Shown: positions 17,244 through 27,700 of the stretch, piece by piece
Layout: the number at the start of each line of letters is the position of its first letter
Position numbering within the stretch: position 1 is the stretch's first letter
Assembly: GCF_003668875.1 (NCBI RefSeq)
Contig: NZ_RAWM01000023.1
Location: forward strand, 1-64,000
Direction of reading: 5' to 3'
From: Corallococcus interemptor
Lineage (GTDB): Bacteria > Myxococcota > Myxococcia > Myxococcales > Myxococcaceae
DNA: 64,000 nt
The notes under the pieces: generated by a model
Database searches by the model: none
What the model was told of the DNA's origin: nothing
What the model saw: the letters and a program-made list of their open reading frames with translations, nothing else
Translations under genes and position numbers: made by a program

Positions 17244-18131
17244 ATGGCCTTGCCTCCCCGCAGGGGCCCGGGTTCCCCGCTGGCGCGCAAGGCCGCGCAG
17301 CGCACCCCGGGCCACCACTACAACGCGAGCTTCCTGAACCACGCGGACCGCGCCGAAATCCTGGCGTGGCTGGGCACGCTGCACCCGTTGTGGGAGGAGC
17401 GCTATTCGAAGCACTTCCCGCCGCCGGAGGGACAGCAGCAGCGGCGGCTCTTGCGGCCCGTGTACTGGCTGGGCAACTGGCAGTTCGCGTGTCTGGACTA
17501 CTACCGGCCGCCGAAGGGCGTGAAGAACCGCTGCGTGAAGGCGGAGCCCTTCCCGGCGGTGCTGCAGCGGCAGATTGAGAAGGTGGAGGCGCTGGCGCGG
17601 CGGATGTTCCGGGGCCCGGACATGCCGCAGGGCTGGCACCTCAACACCTGCCTGGTGAACTTCTACGGCAGCCGGTTGGAGGACGGGCGCTGGGTGGACA
17701 CCGCGCGCGTGGGCGAGCACAAGGACTTCGAGCCGGGCCCGGTGGCGTCGCTGTCCCTGGGCGAGCGCGCGCTCATCCAGTTCGTCACGTCCACGCGGCC
17801 CGGTGAGCGCGACGCGGTGGTGCTGGAGCAGTGGCTGGATGACGGGGCGCTGCAGCTCTTCGGTGGCGCGCAGTGGAAGGAGCAGACGTTCCACCGCGTG
17901 CAACGGGTGGACACGCGCGCGGGCCACGTGATGCCGCCGGAGCTGCCGGACTTCCGCACGCGGCGCATCAACCTGACGTTCCGCTACGTGCCGGACGCGC
18001 ACGTGACGCCGTTCGCGGCGCTGAGCCCGGAGGCCCGCGAGGACGTGCGGCCGTACATGGAGACGCTCGCGAAGGGCAGCCGCTTCTTCCGCGAGGAGCT
18101 GGCGAAGGAACCGCCGGTGCAGGCGGAGTAG
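17244..18131 (+). CDS. AlkB-like 2OG-Fe(II) oxygenase
   Basis: The product has 295 residues. It has the Fe(II)-binding HxD in GEHKDFEPG, a distal His probably in TFHRVQRVD, and the 2-oxoglutarate-binding arginines in TRRINLTFRYV, as in the AlkB group. LVNFYGSR matches the N-terminal AlkB strand with Asn and Tyr. It could repair alkylated bases or hydroxylate another substrate; the C-terminus is longer than in E. coli AlkB. A GAGGAC ribosome site precedes the ATG. It ends in front of a strong bidirectional terminator. Confidence 0.8.
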   Translation: MALPPRRGPGSPLARKAAQRTPGHHYNASFLNHADRAEILAWLGTLHPLWEERYSKHFPPPEGQQQRRLLRPVYWLGNWQFACLDYYRPPKGVKNRCVKAEPFPAVLQRQIEKVEALARRMFRGPDMPQGWHLNTCLVNFYGSRLEDGRWVDTARVGEHKDFEPGPVASLSLGERALIQFVTSTRPGERDAVVLEQWLDDGALQLFGGAQWKEQTFHRVQRVDTRAGHVMPPELPDFRTRRINLTFRYVPDAHVTPFAALSPEAREDVRPYMETLAKGSRFFREELAKEPPVQAE

Positions 18132-18160
18132 GGCGCCGCGCCTCCTGCCTGGCGCGGCTC

Positions 18161-18188
18161 AAACCTGTCCGACAGTCGGACAGGTTTT
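18161..18188. terminator. Bidirectional intrinsic terminator
   Basis: AAACCTGTCCGAC (18161-18173) and GTCGGACAGGTTT (18175-18187) form a perfect 13-bp inverted repeat around one base. It is bounded by T on the plus strand and A runs on the other, so it can end transcription both ways. It sits between the convergent AlkB-like and RIO kinase genes. Confidence 0.8.
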
Positions 18189-18240
18189 CGCGGTGCGCCG
18201 ATGGCGGGGAGGCCTGCCAGGGCGCTCCCCTGACTGAAGG

Positions 18241-20625
18241 CTAGGAGGAGCCCGTCTCGGGATTCGAGGACGAGGCCGGGGGCGGACGGGCCACGTAGCT
18301 CACCTGGGGCGCGGAACCCCGGGACGAACGTCCCGCGCCGCGCTCCGGGCCCTGACGGGGCATCCGGGGACCGTTGTTGGGCAGGTTGCCACGCGCCTCG
18401 CGAGGACCCGGCCCCCGGCCATTCTGGCGCGGCTCTCCGTTCTGCTGGGGAGCGTCATCCTGGATGTTGCGCGGAGGCCGGCCGTTCATGCGCGCCGGGG
18501 CTCCCGGTCCGTCCTGGCGGGGGCCGCCGTTCTGCTGCGGACGGCCGTTCGCGCGCCACTCGTTGCGCGGGATGCGGCTGTTCTGCTGCGGCGCCTGGCC
18601 GCTCACGTCCGCGTCGCCGCCACGGGGCTGGCCGTTCATGGCCGGGTCGCCGCCACGGGGCTGGCCGTTCATGCGCGGCTGCCCGTTCATGGCCGGCTCG
18701 CCGCCTCGGGACTGGCCGTTCATGCGTGGCCCGTTCTGCCGCTGCGGACGCTGGCCGTTCTCGCCTTGCGACTGGCCGTCCATGCGTAGCTGCCGCTGTG
18801 GGCGCTGGGTGTTCTCGCCTTGCGACTGGCCGTCCATGCGTGGCTGCCGCTGCGGACGCTGGCCGTTCTCGCCCTGGGCCTGGCCGTCCATGCGTAGCTG
18901 CCGCTGTGGGCGCTGGGTGTTCTCGCCTTGCGACTGGCCGTCCATGCGTGGCTGCCGCTGCGGACGCTGGCCGTTCTCGCCCTGGGCCTGGCCGTCCATG
19001 CGCGGCTGCCGCTGTGGGCGCTGGCCGTTCTCGCCTTGCGACTGGCCGTCCATGCGCGGCTGCCGCTGCGGACGCTGGCCGTTCTCACCCTGGGCCTGGC
19101 CGTTCATGCGCGGCGGCCTGTTCTGCCGCTGCGAGGCCTCGCCACTGTCGCCGTGGGGCTGTCCGTTGAACCGCTGCGCCCCGTTCTGCCGAGGGGGCTG
19201 GCCACTGTCGCCGTGGGACTGGCCGTTGAGCCGCTGCGGGGCGTCGCCGTGCGGCTGGCCATTCATGCGCTGCGCCCCGTTCTGCTGCTGCGGGGCGTCG
19301 CCGTGCGGCTGGCCGTTCATGCGCGCCTCGCCGTTGGGCTGGCGCGGCGGACGTCCATCGCGGCGCGGCTCGTTGCGCGGGGTGCCGTTGCGCGGCCCGT
19401 TCTGCTGCGGCCGGCCGTTCATGCGCGCATCGCCCTGGGCCGCCGGGGCACTCGCGCCCTGCGCCGGAGCGCCGGTGCGCGGGCCGTTCTGCTGCGGCCG
19501 CCCGTTGTTGCCGTTGGGCCGGTTGTTGCCACCGCCCTGGGCCGGACGCGCTCCCGCGTTCTGCTGCGGAGCACCATTCCCGGGCCGGGGCGCGTTGCCG
19601 GTGCGCGGCGGCGGCTTGCCACCGAACCCACCGCGCCGGCGCCCGTCCCTCGAGCTCTGCGTGACGATGGGCCGCCCGCGCTCGCCGCCACCCTGGCGCA
19701 GCACCAGCGCCTCCAGCGCGCGCAGCTCCGCCTCCTCCGCGCTGATGCCTTCCTCCTCCACCGCCGCCACGGGCGCCGGAGCCGGACGGGCCTCGGTGAG
19801 CCGGGCCTCCTCCTGCTGGAGGAACCGCTCCTGCCGGAAGGCCTGCCGGCCCGCGCCCCGCTGACCCCTCGGCGCCTCGCGGAACGCGCCCGACGGCACG
19901 TACTCCGGCGTCAGCTCACGCCGCACGTACGCGTTCCAGATTTCGCCCGTGTCACCCGCGCGGCCCGCCAGCCGGGTCGAAATACCCGTCAGGAACTCGC
20001 GCACGTTGTCCAGGTCGCGGCGGAAGTAGAACTCCGCCTGGCTGTTGCGCGCCGCCGCCACCGTCTGCGGAAAGTCGATGATGGTCGGCCCGTTGCCGCT
20101 CATCAGGATGTTGTAGGGCGACAGGTCCCCGTGGATGAGGTCCGCGCACAGGGTCCGAATCACCTGTCCCCGCAGGTCCAGGTAGAGGGCCTCGGCCTCC
20201 TCGGGCGTCTGGGGCGGGGCCTCCACGAGCCGGGGCGCGGGCTGGCCTTCCGCGTCCAGCACCAGCTCCATCAGGAGGATGCCCTCGTAGAACATCACCG
20301 GCGTGGGCACGCGTACGCCTTGCGCGTGCAGCTTGTACAGCGAGTCCGCCTCGGCGCTCTTCCACGCCTCTTCCGCGGCGGCCTGCCCGAAGCGGCTGCC
20401 CTTCTCCATGGCGCGCCGCGTGCGCGAGTTGCGCACCTCACGGCCTTCCTTGTAGCCGGCGTTGTTGCGGAAGTTGCGCTCGTGGCGCTCCTTGTACAGC
20501 TTCGCTGCGACGACCTGGCCGGCGTGCTGGACCAGCCACACCTCCGCCTCCTTCCCCGTCTTCAGCTGGCCGATGACGGCGTCGATGATGCCGTCGGCGA
20601 GGAGGGTCTCGAGGGAGTCATTCAT
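18241..20625 (-). CDS. RIO-type Ser/Thr kinase with long repetitive disordered tail
   Basis: The product has 794 residues. Residues 1 to about 260 form a RIO kinase: TGKEAEVWLVQ (flexible loop for ATP), VAAKLYKERH (Lys), DLIHGDLSPYNILM (catalytic Asp-x4-Asn) and TIIDFPQTV (metal Asp). RIO kinases in bacteria are usually about 280 residues. Here some 490 residues follow that are almost only Gln, Asn, Gly, Arg and Pro, with clear 18-residue tandem repeats. The tail is likely disordered, strongly basic and could bind RNA or drive condensation; that is inference. Targets are unknown. It lies alone, convergent with the AlkB-like gene and divergent from the L,D-transpeptidase gene. Confidence 0.85.
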   Translation of the reverse strand: MNDSLETLLADGIIDAVIGQLKTGKEAEVWLVQHAGQVVAAKLYKERHERNFRNNAGYKEGREVRNSRTRRAMEKGSRFGQAAAEEAWKSAEADSLYKLHAQGVRVPTPVMFYEGILLMELVLDAEGQPAPRLVEAPPQTPEEAEALYLDLRGQVIRTLCADLIHGDLSPYNILMSGNGPTIIDFPQTVAAARNSQAEFYFRRDLDNVREFLTGISTRLAGRAGDTGEIWNAYVRRELTPEYVPSGAFREAPRGQRGAGRQAFRQERFLQQEEARLTEARPAPAPVAAVEEEGISAEEAELRALEALVLRQGGGERGRPIVTQSSRDGRRRGGFGGKPPPRTGNAPRPGNGAPQQNAGARPAQGGGNNRPNGNNGRPQQNGPRTGAPAQGASAPAAQGDARMNGRPQQNGPRNGTPRNEPRRDGRPPRQPNGEARMNGQPHGDAPQQQNGAQRMNGQPHGDAPQRLNGQSHGDSGQPPRQNGAQRFNGQPHGDSGEASQRQNRPPRMNGQAQGENGQRPQRQPRMDGQSQGENGQRPQRQPRMDGQAQGENGQRPQRQPRMDGQSQGENTQRPQRQLRMDGQAQGENGQRPQRQPRMDGQSQGENTQRPQRQLRMDGQSQGENGQRPQRQNGPRMNGQSRGGEPAMNGQPRMNGQPRGGDPAMNGQPRGGDADVSGQAPQQNSRIPRNEWRANGRPQQNGGPRQDGPGAPARMNGRPPRNIQDDAPQQNGEPRQNGRGPGPREARGNLPNNGPRMPRQGPERGAGRSSRGSAPQVSYVARPPPASSSNPETGSS
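18736..19113 (-). repeat. Seven 54-bp tandem repeats in the RIO kinase gene
   Basis: Seven contiguous in-frame copies encode the 18-residue unit [P/L]RM[D/N]GQ[S/A]QGEN[G/T]QRPQRQ. The two variable positions alternate between neighbouring copies (S/A, G/T, P/L), which points to duplication of pairs of units by unequal exchange. Degenerate versions extend on both sides. The repeat is coding and is not a CRISPR array. Confidence 0.9.
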
Positions 20626-20921
20626 TCTTAGGCAAAAGGCCGGAACGGCACGGGGCGGGGAGCTTCAGTCGCTGCGCGCACCGGCGGCCCCTGCTCGCCA
20701 TCGTGCACGTTGGAGATGAGAACACCGGGCAGCCCCTGGTTTCCATCGCCGTTACGCTGAACGTCATCCAGAAGGCCCACAGACCGCTTGCTAGCAGCTT
20801 GGGAAGCAGGGGGCCAGGGGTGCCCCCGGGCCGGTATCCTGTTCGCCGGCCACCCCTGCCCGGGGACCGGATTGACGTCGGCAGGCGTCCAACCGGTTTT
20901 CACCCAAGGAGCATTCCGCCC

Positions 20922-21659
20922 ATGAAGGTCTTTCTCGTGTGGGGTGTCCTGCTGGCCTCGCTGGGGGCGCACGCCGAGGACCGGGTCGCGGCGGCCCGCG
21001 AGCGCCAGACCCAGGCCCTGGTCCAGACCTTCCAGAAGGCGGGGCTGGCCTGGCCCCCGGAGGAGCTCTACCTCCGGGCCTTCAAGGTGGAGCGGGAGCT
21101 GGAGGTCTGGGCGGGCCGGCCGGGCCAGCCGCTGGTGAAGGTGCGGACCTTCCCCGTCTGCGCCGCCTCCGGCGAGGTGGGCCCCAAGCGGGCCCAGGGC
21201 GACCTGCAGGTCCCGGAGGGCTTCTACACGGTGGACCTCTTCAACCCGAAGAGCGCGTACCACCTGTCCATGCGGGTGAGCTACCCGAACGCGCTCGACC
21301 GGAAGCAGGGCGCCGCGCAGCCCGGGGGCGACATCTACATCCACGGCGACTGCGTGAGCATCGGCTGCCTGGCCATCGAGGACGGCCCCATCGAGGAGCT
21401 GTACGTGATGGTGTCCGAGGCCCGCGCCCGCATGGGCCGTGACGTGCCGGTGCACCTCTTCCCCAGGCGGCTGGACGCGGCCGGGCTCGCGGCGCTGGAG
21501 GCCCTGTCCGGCGTCCCGGAGGCCCGGAAGGCCTTCTGGCGCGGCCTGGAGCCGGGATACCGCTTTTTCGAGGAGTCCCGGCGCCCACCCCGGGTGAAGG
21601 TGGACGCCGCCCGCTCCGCCTACGTGGTGACGCCCGCGCCCCAGGCCAGGGCGCGCTGA
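20922..21659 (+). CDS. L,D-transpeptidase family protein (YkuD domain)
   Basis: The product has 245 residues with a signal peptide ending at GAHA. The YkuD catalytic motif is HGDCVSIGCLAIED (His-Gly then Ser-x-Gly-Cys, nucleophile Cys). It should act in the periplasm, making 3-3 cross-links or attaching proteins to peptidoglycan. ATG 20922 is chosen as it directly precedes the signal peptide and follows AAGGAG; the open frame to 20703 is shadow. The 297-bp region upstream, shared with the divergent RIO kinase gene, has several GC-rich hairpins but no further gene that I can support. Confidence 0.85.
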   Translation: MKVFLVWGVLLASLGAHAEDRVAAARERQTQALVQTFQKAGLAWPPEELYLRAFKVERELEVWAGRPGQPLVKVRTFPVCAASGEVGPKRAQGDLQVPEGFYTVDLFNPKSAYHLSMRVSYPNALDRKQGAAQPGGDIYIHGDCVSIGCLAIEDGPIEELYVMVSEARARMGRDVPVHLFPRRLDAAGLAALEALSGVPEARKAFWRGLEPGYRFFEESRRPPRVKVDAARSAYVVTPAPQARAR

Positions 21660-21729
21660 GGAGCTGGTAGAACGCGGGGGACGGCCAGGCCCGTGTCTCC
21701 GGCGCCGCCGTCCGGGGGAAGCCGCGCGC

Positions 21730-23229
21730 ATGAGTTCATCGATCCCGCATCAGGGGCCTGAAGTCACCGGGGGCGCGCGAGCGCTCGTGTCACTCACGAC
21801 GACGGAGCTGGCCGCGGCCCTCCGGGAGCGTCGCGTCAGCGCGGTGGAGGCGCTGGACGCCTTCCTCACCCGTGCCCGCGAGCACAACCCCGCGCTCAAT
21901 GCCGTGGTGACGTGGGACGAGGCCCAGGCCCGGAAGCGGGCGGAAGCGGCGGACGCGGCGCTGGCCCGGGGAGAGCTGTGGGGCCCGCTGCACGGCGTGC
22001 CCTTCACGGTGAAGGACGCGTTCAGCACCGGGGGCCTGCGCACGACGTCCGCCCACCCGGCCTTCGCGGAGTATGTGCCCGCGGAGGACGCGACCGTGGT
22101 GGCCCGGCTCAAGGCGGCGGGGGCCATCCTCTTCGGCAAGACGAACCTGCCGCCGTTGTCGGGGGACCTGCAGACGGACGGGCCGCTCTGGGGCCGGACG
22201 AACAACCCGCACGACCTGGGGCGCACGCCGGGCGGCTCCAGCGGGGGCGCGGCGGCGGCGGTGGCGGCGGGGCTCACCCCGTTCGAAATGGGCAGCGACA
22301 TTGGTGGCTCCATCCGGCAGCCGGCGCACTACTGCGGCATCGTGGGCATCAAGCCCACGGAGCACCGCGTCTCCACCTTCGGCCACATCCCGGATATGCC
22401 GGGCGGGCCGCGCCACGTGCGCCACATGGCGTGCGCGGGGCCCCTGGCGCGGTCGGTGGCGGACCTGCGGCTCCTCCTGTCCCTCATCGAGGGCGCGGAT
22501 CCGCGCGCTCCGGAGGTGCCGCCCGTCGCGCCGGTGGGGCCCGCGAAGCCCCGGGCGCTCGAGGGCCTGCGGCTGGCGTGGGCGGACACGCTGGGCCCCT
22601 TCCAGGCCGACCGCGAGACGCGCGAGGTGTTCCAGCGCTTCGCCGCCGCCGCGCGCGAGCAGGGCGCCGTGGTGGAGCAGGCGGTGCCCTCGGGGCAGGA
22701 CTTCGCGGACCTGGTGGAGGTGTGGGGGCTGCTGAATGGAGGCGAGGTGGGCGCGCCCCTGCCGCCGCCATTGCGCGAGGGCTACCAGCAGCAGTTCCGT
22801 CCTCTCGAGCGCGACCTGCTGGCGAAGGCCATCCTGCAGGGCTCGCGCGTGGACATGACGGGCTACGGCACGGCGCTCAGCCGGCGGGATGGGCACATCG
22901 GCCAGCTGGAGGACTTCCTGTCCGGCTGGGACGCGTGGCTCGTGCCGGTGGCGATGACGGCCGCGCCGGTGCACACGAAGTTCGGGGCTCCCGTGGACGT
23001 GGACGGCGTGCCTCGCGACTACCTGGAGGCACTTGGCGGGTTCACCTGTCTGTTCAACGCGACGGGGAGCCCCGTGGTGGTGCTCCCCATCGGGCGCACG
23101 GCGTCGGGCCTGCCGGTGGGGGCCCAGCTGGTGGGGCGGCGTTGGATGGATGGGGCGCTGCTCGACGTGGCGGAAGCGCTCTTGCCGCTGGGCGGCGGTG
23201 TGCGGTGGCCTTCGGCGTTCACGCCGTGA
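21730..23229 (+). CDS. Amidase signature-family hydrolase
   Basis: The product has 499 residues. The Ser-cisSer-Lys triad is present: Lys95 (FTVKDAF), Ser170 (TPGGSSGGAAA) and Ser194 (GSDIGGSIRQPA), with the usual spacing of 24 between the two serines. The family hydrolyses amides, including fatty amides, aryl amides and in GatA the glutamine side chain. There is no gatB or gatC nearby, so a stand-alone catabolic amidase is more likely. No signal peptide. It meets the TonB-domain gene tail to tail with one base between the stop codons. Confidence 0.87.
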   Translation: MSSSIPHQGPEVTGGARALVSLTTTELAAALRERRVSAVEALDAFLTRAREHNPALNAVVTWDEAQARKRAEAADAALARGELWGPLHGVPFTVKDAFSTGGLRTTSAHPAFAEYVPAEDATVVARLKAAGAILFGKTNLPPLSGDLQTDGPLWGRTNNPHDLGRTPGGSSGGAAAAVAAGLTPFEMGSDIGGSIRQPAHYCGIVGIKPTEHRVSTFGHIPDMPGGPRHVRHMACAGPLARSVADLRLLLSLIEGADPRAPEVPPVAPVGPAKPRALEGLRLAWADTLGPFQADRETREVFQRFAAAAREQGAVVEQAVPSGQDFADLVEVWGLLNGGEVGAPLPPPLREGYQQQFRPLERDLLAKAILQGSRVDMTGYGTALSRRDGHIGQLEDFLSGWDAWLVPVAMTAAPVHTKFGAPVDVDGVPRDYLEALGGFTCLFNATGSPVVVLPIGRTASGLPVGAQLVGRRWMDGALLDVAEALLPLGGGVRWPSAFTP

Positions 23230-23230
23230 G

Positions 23231-24568
23231 TCAGTAGACGCGCAGCAGGCGCGAGCGGCATTCGAAGTGCGGGTTGCGCACGTCGATGACGTAGACCTCG
23301 CCGGTGGTCTCATCGAAGTTGCCGGCGAGGAGCCCCGCGGCGGCGAGCGCGGCGAGGTAGACGTTGTCCGTGGCCTTCTTCATGTCGCTGGCCTTTCGCG
23401 TGTAGACGACGCGGCCCTCCACGGCCCACACGCTGCGGATGCCGTCGGTGTGCACGCCCATGGCGTCCGGGGGCGGCGCGGCGGACTTGCCCAGCGCGGG
23501 CGGGACGGACTGGAGCACGTAGTCGTCGTAGGCGCGGTTGCCGCTGCGGCTGATGAGCTTCACCTCGCGCAGCAGGCCGTCCGGGCCCTGGTTCAGCTCC
23601 AGCGTGACGGTGAGCTTCATCGTGCTGACGCCGTGGGCGAAGTCCTGGAGCTCCTCGCCCGCCTGGGACTGGGCGCGCAGGCGGTTGTAGCCGGGCTCGT
23701 CGCGGGCGCGCTTCGCGACGAGCTCGCCCGGCTTGGGGGCGCTGCGAAGTCCGGGCATGCTCCCGGGGCTGCCGCTGGCGCCGAACTGCCGGGCCTTCTC
23801 CGCGTACGAGTACAGGAGCTGCTTGGGGAAGCTGGGCATGTCGAAGAGGGGCGGGGCTTCCATCTGCTTCTCCAGCTGCGCGCGCAGCTGCCCGAAGTAG
23901 GGGTGCACGCGGCCGGTCTCCACGCGGTCCCTCGCGCGGCGTTCGTCGATGATGCCCTGCACGCGCTCCGACACGAGCGCGCGCTCCTCGGCGGCGCGGG
24001 ACTCGGCGGACAGGCTGGGGTCGCCAGGGCGCAGCGTGCGGCCTCCGCCCCGGGAGTTCTCCGGCGTCGTGATGATGACCCCGCCCGGGTTCGAGCCGGG
24101 GGAGGGGAGCAGGTTCGGAGACAGCGTGCCCGGAGGCTGCGCACGGGGTGCGTCCGCGGTGGGAGCCCGGGTCGCGATGTCCAGGCGCGGAACGTCCTCC
24201 GCCGGTGCGCGCGGAGCGTCTTCGGCGGGAGCGGGCTCGCTCTTCGCGACGGGAGGCGGAGGCGGCTCCGGCGGTTCGCGGTTCGCGGTCGCTGGCGGTG
24301 CCTCCGGCTGCGCGGCCTTCACCGGTGCGCGTGGTTTCGAAGGGGGTGGCGGCTCACGCGTCGCGATGCCGGACGGTGGCGTGGCGGGCTCCTGGACCGG
24401 AGTGACGGAAGGGGAGGTGATGATCTCCACCTCGACCGCCTTCGCGCGCACCTGCGCCGTGCGTCCGTTGGATGACGGATGAGGGTCCAGCGCCCACAAC
24501 AGCCCGAAGAGGAGGGCGTGCAGCGCCAGCGATATCAGGGCCCATCCGAGACGTCGCAACCGCCGCAT
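23231..24568 (-). CDS. TonB C-terminal-domain protein
   Basis: About 445 residues. ATG 24568 gives MRRLRRLGWALISLALHALLF, a short basic start and one transmembrane helix, as in TonB. A Pro/Glu/Ala-rich linker of about 200 residues follows, long enough to span the periplasm. The C-terminal part (LTVTLELNQGPDGLLREVKL, SRSGNRAYDDYVLQSVPPAL) is a TonB_C fold. It may pass energy to an outer-membrane transporter or, as with some myxobacterial TonB-like proteins, be part of a motility or envelope complex. No exbB/exbD is adjacent. Divergent from the kinase gene over about 170 bp. Confidence 0.78.
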   Translation of the reverse strand: MRRLRRLGWALISLALHALLFGLLWALDPHPSSNGRTAQVRAKAVEVEIITSPSVTPVQEPATPPSGIATREPPPPSKPRAPVKAAQPEAPPATANREPPEPPPPPVAKSEPAPAEDAPRAPAEDVPRLDIATRAPTADAPRAQPPGTLSPNLLPSPGSNPGGVIITTPENSRGGGRTLRPGDPSLSAESRAAEERALVSERVQGIIDERRARDRVETGRVHPYFGQLRAQLEKQMEAPPLFDMPSFPKQLLYSYAEKARQFGASGSPGSMPGLRSAPKPGELVAKRARDEPGYNRLRAQSQAGEELQDFAHGVSTMKLTVTLELNQGPDGLLREVKLISRSGNRAYDDYVLQSVPPALGKSAAPPPDAMGVHTDGIRSVWAVEGRVVYTRKASDMKKATDNVYLAALAAAGLLAGNFDETTGEVYVIDVRNPHFECRSRLLRVY

Positions 24569-24739
24569 GCTCGGACACTGAGCAGAAAGGGGCCCCTGCC
24601 TCAACACAATGCACTCCCTGCGTTCGTGAACCGACGTCCCACCCGGCGAGCAGGCGACCCTTCAACGGTTGAAACGTCCCCCGGGTGACTCGACGCCCGC
24701 CGTGACACCTGCTGTGCTGCTGGCCTCCTCGTGCCTCCC

Positions 24740-27700
24740 ATGCCCCTCGCCTGCCTGGACGAAACCACGTTCATGGACCTCCTGCTCGGGACGCTGCCTC
24801 CCGACAGGGCCGCGCTCGTCGACGAGCACCTGGACACGTGTCCCTCCTGCCGGCGCATGGTGTCCGAGGCGCTGAAGGTGCAGCCGCCCGTGGAGGAGGG
24901 GCCCGTTCCGGAGGAGGAGGTCCTCGACAGCCAGCTGGCGACGCTGGCCGTGGACCCGTGGCGCGGGAAGAAGCCGCGCCTGCGCCTGCCCACGCCGCCC
25001 CTGGCGCGCGGCACGGCGGTGGGGCGCTACCTCATCCTGGAGATGCTGGGCGTGGGCGGGATGAGCGTCGTGTACGCCGCCTATGACCCGGAGCTGGACC
25101 GCCGCGTCGCGCTCAAGCTCCTCCAGGTGGAGGCGCTGGGGCTGGGCGCGGAGGCGGGCCGCACGCAGGTGCTGCGTGAGGCGAAGGCCATGGCCCGCGT
25201 CTCCCATCCGCACGTCGTCTCCGTCTTCGACGTGGGCACCTTCGGCCGGCAGGTCTTCCTGGCCATGGAGCTGGTGGACGCGCACACGCTGCGCAAGTGG
25301 GAGCACGACGGTCCGCACCCGTGGCGCCAGGTGGTGGAGGTGTTCCTCGCCGTGGCCCGGGGGCTCGCCGCGGCGCACGCGGTGGGCGTGGTGCACGGCG
25401 ACGTGAAGCCGGAGAACATCCTCGTCGGGCAGGACGGCCGCGTGCGCGTCACCGACTTCGGCCTGTCGCGCATCATGTTCGGCGCCGTGGTCCCGGCCCT
25501 CACCCCCGGAGGCCCCGACCATCCGCGCGCCATGGAGGGCGGCACGCCCGCGTACATGGCCCCGGAGCAGTTTCCGCCCGAGGAGCGCACCGACGCACGA
25601 AGCGACCAGTTCGGCTTCTGCGTCGCGCTCTACGAAGGCCTCTACGGCGAGCGCCCCTTCGCGGGCAGCACGGTGGAGGAGCTGTCCCAGGCGGTGCACG
25701 CGGGGCGCGTGAAGAGCGTGCCCCGGCACTCGGGCGTGCCGCAGTGGCTGCGCAAGGTGGTGGTGAAGGGCCTGTCGGTGAAGCCCGAGGACCGCCACGC
25801 CTCCATGGAGGCGCTCATCGCCGCGCTGGAGTCGGACCCGGCGGCGCGCCGGACCCGGCGGCTGCGCGTCGCGGGCGCATCACTCCTGCTCCTGTCCGCG
25901 GTGGGGCTCACGCACGTGCTCCACGGCCGCGACGTCACGGGCTGCGAGGGCGCCGCGCGCGCCATGGACGGCGTGTGGGACGCGCCCCGGCAGCAGGCGG
26001 TGGAGGCGGCCTTCGTCGGCACCGGGCGCCGCTTCGCGCACGACGCCTTCCGGCACGTGCGCCGGGGATTGGATGCGTACACCGCCGCGTGGGTGACGAC
26101 ACGCACGGCGGCGTGCGAGGCCACCCGCGTGCGCCACGAGCAGAGCGAAGCGGTGATGGCGCTGCGCATGCGCTGTCTGGACGCGCGGCTCGCGGACGTG
26201 GCCGCGCTCACGCAGCTGTTCACGCAGGCGGATCCGGACCTGGTGGAGCGGGCGCCCCGCGCGGTGGAGGGGCTGACGACGCTGGCGGGCTGTTCGGACG
26301 TGGAGGCGCTGACGTCGCGAGGCCACTCCGCGCCGGACGACCCCGCCGCCAGGGACCGCACGGTCGCGCTGCTCCAGGCGCTGGTGGACGCGCGGGCGCT
26401 GCGCGCCGCCGGCCGCTATTCGCAGGGCGTGGCGCGCGTGGAGCCGGTGGCCCAGGCCGCTCGCGCCGCGGGGGACTGGTCCGGCGCCGCGGATGCGCTG
26501 CTGCTGCTCGCGGAGCTGAAGGACGGGGCAGGGGACTACCGGGGCGCGGAGGCCACGGTGCTCCAGGCCGCGTGGACCGCGGAGGCTGGCCGCAACGACG
26601 ACGCCGCCGCTCGCGCGTGGACGCTGGCGGTGCGCGTGACGGGCGAACGGTTGGATCACTACGCGCAAGGGCAGCAGGCCGCGGAGCGAGCCAGCGCCGC
26701 GGTGGAGCGTCTGGGCGGCAGCAGGGAGCTGGCCGGGGCGCTCGCGATGAACCTGGGCCGGCTGTTGTCGCGTCAGGGCCGCTACCCGGAGGCGCACGAG
26801 CAGCTCACCCGCGCGCTGTCCTTCCTGGAGAAGCGCTTCGGTCCGGAGGCCCTGGAGGTCGCGGACGTGCGCGTGGAGCTGGGCACCGTGCGCCGCTCCC
26901 AGGGGCGCGCGGAGGAGGCCCTGGGCCTCTATGAGCGCGCGCTGGGCACCGTGCGAGGAGCGCTGGGGCCCGAGCATCCGGACGTGGCGCGCATCCGGCT
27001 GGAGCAGGCCAGCGTGCGCTGGCAGCAGGGTGACTTCGTGCAGTCGGAGCGGCTGGCCCGGGGCGCGCTGGCGCTGCTGGAGCGCTCGCTGGGGCAGGAC
27101 CATCCGCAGGTGGCGGACGCGCTCAACAGCCTGGCGCTGGCGCTGCAGTACCAGGGCAAGCGCGAAGAGGCGCTGCCCCTGTACGAGCGCGCGCTGCGCA
27201 TCGCGGAGACGACGGAGGGGCGCGACAGCTCCACGGTGGCCATCATCGTCAACAACATCGGCACGCTGCTGGTGCACATGGGCCGGCTGGAAGAGGCCAC
27301 GCAGCGCTTCGCCACGGCGCTGGCGCAGGTGGAGAAGAGCCTGGGCCCGGACCACCCCACGCTGGCGCTGGTGCTGCGGGGCATGGGCCAGACGCTCAGC
27401 TACCGCAACCAACCGGACCAGGCGCTGCCGTACTTCCAGCGCGCCGCCGCGCTCCAGACGTCCCTGCCCGACGACGTGAACGGCGGCTGGACGGGAGCCC
27501 TGGTGGACCTGGGACGCACCTACATGGTGCTCGGCCGTCCGCGCGAGGCGCTGGTCCCGCTGGAGAAGGCCGTCACGGGGTGGGAGCGCGCCCGGCCCCG
27601 TCCAGCGGAGCGCCCCGCCGCGCGCTACATGCTGGGCCGTGCCCTGTGGGACGCGAAGCAGGACCCGGCCCGAGCGGTGCGGCTGGTCGCCGAGGCCCGC

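Noticed and set aside
18736-19113. Regular repeats that could be a CRISPR array
   Set aside because: The units are contiguous, in frame, and vary at codon positions; there are no spacers and no cas genes.
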